Shown one piece after another: positions 4,308 to 5,662 of a stretch of DNA of 5,662 bases. Numbering within the stretch: position 1 is the first letter of the stretch; each line of letters begins with the position of its first letter. Under the pieces are notes generated by a model, which did no database searches, was not told the origin of the DNA, and was given only the letters and a program-made list of their open reading frames with translations. Source of the DNA: Propionibacteriaceae bacterium. Its GTDB lineage: Bacteria > Actinomycetota > Actinomycetes > Propionibacteriales > Propionibacteriaceae. The stretch lies in contig WQYJ01000141.1 of assembly GCA_009781325.1 (NCBI GenBank), positions 1-5,662 on the forward strand. The letters run 5' to 3'. Position numbers and translations under genes: made by a program.

Positions 4308-5276
4308 TCAGAGAAGATCCTTCACCAGCTCTTCATGTGCACGCGGTGAGAGGTAGGACAACGGCACATCAAAGACGGTCTTTGCTCCGAATAACTTCTC
4401 ATCAGCCATGCGTACGGCGGCTCGCGCGTAGGCGACCATGACACTGGCGGTGAACTCGGGGTTCGACTCGAGGGCGAGGGAAAACTCTATGGATTGTGTG
4501 TTGTCCTGGGTCTTGCCGCTTCTCACGACCATGCCACCATGAGGCATCGCGGAATGCTTCTCCAGTAACTCATCCATCTCGATGAAATCCACAATCGTGT
4601 CATACTCGGCAAAGTAATGCGGCATGCTAGTGATCGCCTCTGTGATAGCGGCCTTGTCTGCACCAGGTTCCGCAACGACGAGACAATGACGAAGATGCTT
4701 ATCTCTCGTCGTCAGTTCGGGCATGGCACCAGAGCGTACTTGTGCAATGGCTTCCTCGCGAGGGATGGTGTATTGAACCGCGTGAGCAACACCTGGCACG
4801 CGTCTGATCGCATCAGAATGACCTTGTGAGACACCCTTTCCCCAGAAGGTGTACGTGGCTCCAGCCGGGAGTACGGCTTCGAACAGCGCGCGCATCATTG
4901 AGAACAAACCAGGATCCCATCCTGTCGAAATCACAGCCGTGGTTTCCTTGGCGCAGGCATTGACCGCTGCCAGGTATTCAGGAATCCTCGCATGGGTGTC
5001 GAAGCTGTCAACGGTGTTGAACATCGAAGCAAAGTACGGCCCTTGCTCGGCGAGATCAGTCGCTGAACCTCCGCAGAGTACCATGACATCAATAGCGTCC
5101 GTCATGTGTTCAGCCTCGTCCACAGATAAAACAGGTACTGAACCCGACTCTAGGGCCACTGCGGCCGGATCCCGTCTGGTGAACACAGCCACAAGTTCCA
5201 TGTCCTCTGCCGCCCGCACAGCCTTTTCAACCCCGCGCCCAATGTTGCCGTACCCGACAATGCCTATCCGTATCAT
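4308..5276 (-). CDS. ddh: meso-diaminopimelate D-dehydrogenase
   Basis: This 322-residue enzyme interconverts L-tetrahydrodipicolinate and meso-diaminopimelate using NADPH and ammonia. That is the one-step dehydrogenase branch of the lysine and peptidoglycan precursor pathway in the cytoplasm. The N-terminal Rossmann motif is GIVGYGNIGRGVE (5-17), and FTRR (32-35) suits the NADP phosphate. Substrate-domain signatures are STGWDPGLFS (117-126), FWGKGVSQGHSDA (144-156), MPHGG (244-248) and NPEFTAS (272-278). Length matches the Corynebacterium enzyme (about 320). ATG 5276 is chosen because the Rossmann strand begins at once and AAGGAAG lies four bases upstream. An extension to 5390 would add a Gly/Pro-rich stretch from the repeat region. 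The gene converges on the AlbA_2 remnant, and its last codons are duplicated at 2245-2289. Confidence 0.97.
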   Translation of the reverse strand: MIRIGIVGYGNIGRGVEKAVRAAEDMELVAVFTRRDPAAVALESGSVPVLSVDEAEHMTDAIDVMVLCGGSATDLAEQGPYFASMFNTVDSFDTHARIPEYLAAVNACAKETTAVISTGWDPGLFSMMRALFEAVLPAGATYTFWGKGVSQGHSDAIRRVPGVAHAVQYTIPREEAIAQVRSGAMPELTTRDKHLRHCLVVAEPGADKAAITEAITSMPHYFAEYDTIVDFIEMDELLEKHSAMPHGGMVVRSGKTQDNTQSIEFSLALESNPEFTASVMVAYARAAVRMADEKLFGAKTVFDVPLSYLSPRAHEELVKDLL

Positions 5277-5280
5277 TGCT

Positions 5281-5287
5281 CTTCCTT
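5281..5287 (-). promoter_or_regulatory. Ribosome binding site of ddh
   Basis: On the minus strand AAGGAAG lies four bases before ATG 5276. It decides the start against in-frame upstream ATGs, including the one 38 codons further out. Confidence 0.8.
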
Positions 5288-5300
5288 GATGCCTAATGTA

Positions 5301-5332
5301 TGTCATCGTGATGAATGACACCCTTGATTCTA
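5301..5332 (-). promoter_or_regulatory. Candidate ddh promoter element and leader dyad
   Basis: On the minus strand TAGAAT (5332-5327) resembles a -10 box, but I see no good -35, so this is weak. TGTCAT (5301-5306) and ATGACA (5315-5320) form a perfect 6-bp inverted repeat with an 8-bp spacer. It would fall around the transcript start or early leader and could be an operator. Confidence 0.3.
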
Positions 5333-5347
5333 GCGAATGGGGGAGTG

Positions 5348-5389
5348 TGCCAGGGGGGCCAGGCCCTATGCCAGCGGGGCCAGGCCCCA
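5348..5389. repeat. Two tandem 21-bp GC-rich palindromic units
   Basis: Two 21-bp units, 5348-5368 and 5369-5389, both begin TGCCAG and contain GGGGCCAGGCCC, itself close to palindromic. A related unit in inverted orientation lies across the large inverted repeat at 5539-5563. They resemble extragenic palindromic (REP-like) sequences. Confidence 0.7.
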
Positions 5390-5398
5390 TGGCCTGTT

Positions 5399-5524
5399 AA
5401 CCCCCGGTCATCCTGCCGCAGGCAGGACCCCCGGCAGCCAACGTTGGGACTTGGGGAAAGATCCACCCTCAGACCCTACGTCGGCTGCCGGGGGTCCTGC
5501 CTGGCGGCAGGATGACCGGGGGTT
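5399..5524. repeat. Large near-perfect inverted repeat (41/42-bp arms)
   Basis: The left arm 5399-5439 and right arm 5483-5524 are reverse complements apart from one extra G in the right arm, with a 43-nt loop (5440-5482). Each arm also contains a small perfect hairpin of its own: TCCTGCC/GGCAGGA at 5411-5427 with a 3-nt loop, and at 5495-5512 with a 4-nt loop. The RNA could therefore switch between one long and two short hairpins. No coding sequence fits. Candidates are a foldback or MITE-like element, a REP doublet or a structured RNA. I do not see a clear target-site duplication. Confidence 0.85.
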
Positions 5525-5538
5525 GGGTTCCTATGCCA

Positions 5539-5570
5539 TGCCAGGGGGCCTGGCCCCTTGGCACGTTTTT
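5539..5570 (+). terminator. Rho-independent terminator-like hairpin, plus strand
   Basis: TGCCAGGGGGC (5539-5549) pairs with GCCCCTTGGCA (5553-5563) over 11 pairs including one G-T, with a CTG loop, followed by CG and TTTTT (5566-5570). No plus-strand gene ends just upstream. It either ends an unannotated transcript through the inverted repeat or is simply the last REP-like palindrome. Confidence 0.5.
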
Positions 5571-5590
5571 GGCCCCTTGGCTCGTTTTGG
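5552..5590. repeat. Tandem 19-20-bp repeat
   Basis: GGCCCCTTGGCACGTTTTT (5552-5570) is followed directly by GGCCCCTTGGCTCGTTTTGG (5571-5590). Both share the GGCCCC-(A/T)TGGC-GTT pattern with the motifs at 283-298, 3943-3958 and 5384-5398. Confidence 0.65.
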
Positions 5591-5662
5591 TGATGCATAG
5601 GCCCTTATGGGGGGCTTGACCGCCCATGGTGTGAGTGATAGCGTATGACTTTGTGGCACCAC
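5591..5662. other. End of window, no supported gene
   Basis: An ATG at 5645 opens a frame to the window edge, but only six codons are visible and there is no clear ribosome binding site. Whether a plus-strand gene starts here cannot be decided. Confidence 0.3.

Noticed and set aside
4849..5289. Plus-strand open frame opposite ddh
   Set aside because: It is a shadow of the ddh coding strand, which has full family motifs.
5276..5390. N-terminal extension of ddh by 38 residues
   Set aside because: The extra residues come from the GC-rich repeat region and the family starts directly at the Rossmann strand; ATG 5276 has a good ribosome binding site.

Overview
The window looks like chromosomal accessory DNA from a moderately GC-rich actinobacterium. 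The indications are the meso-diaminopimelate dehydrogenase gene, an AbiE module with an apparently leaderless start, and a tRNA-Pro 3' half of the kind used as an attachment site by pSAM2-type actinobacterial elements. The genus cannot be named from the sequence.

Layout, left to right. Positions 52-261 hold copy 1 of a roughly 200-bp noncoding repeat. A 501-residue AlbA_2/GHKL-type protein follows (420-1925, +). Copy 2 of the repeat is at 1990-2188; both copies contain a conserved hairpin and end in a tRNA-Pro-like 3' half. Next comes a broken-off copy of the last codons of ddh (2245-2289, -). A complete AbiEi/AbiEii type IV toxin-antitoxin operon (2423-3921, +) follows, driven by a promoter lying inside a 34-bp palindrome. 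It is followed by the C-terminal remnant of a second AlbA_2-family protein (about 3953-4246, +), split by an in-frame TAA. A short third copy of the repeat core (4254-4286) then leads into intact ddh (4308-5276, -). The final 386 bases, upstream of ddh, are noncoding and dominated by a 41/42-bp inverted repeat flanked by GC-rich tandem palindromes and a plus-strand terminator-like hairpin.

The order 'AlbA_2 gene, repeat core, ddh 3' end' occurs twice: once as an intact gene with a ddh scar, once as a gene scar with intact ddh. The simplest reading is that the 3' end of ddh is an insertion or recombination hotspot. Related cargo has arrived or been duplicated there and AbiE sits between the two units. 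No integrase or transposase is visible, so the mobilising enzyme is outside the window, lost, or supplied in trans.

ddh is a housekeeping lysine/peptidoglycan gene. AbiE and AlbA_2 are the kinds of cargo common in defence islands. A defence role for AbiE follows from its family; for the AlbA_2 protein it is only inferred from context.
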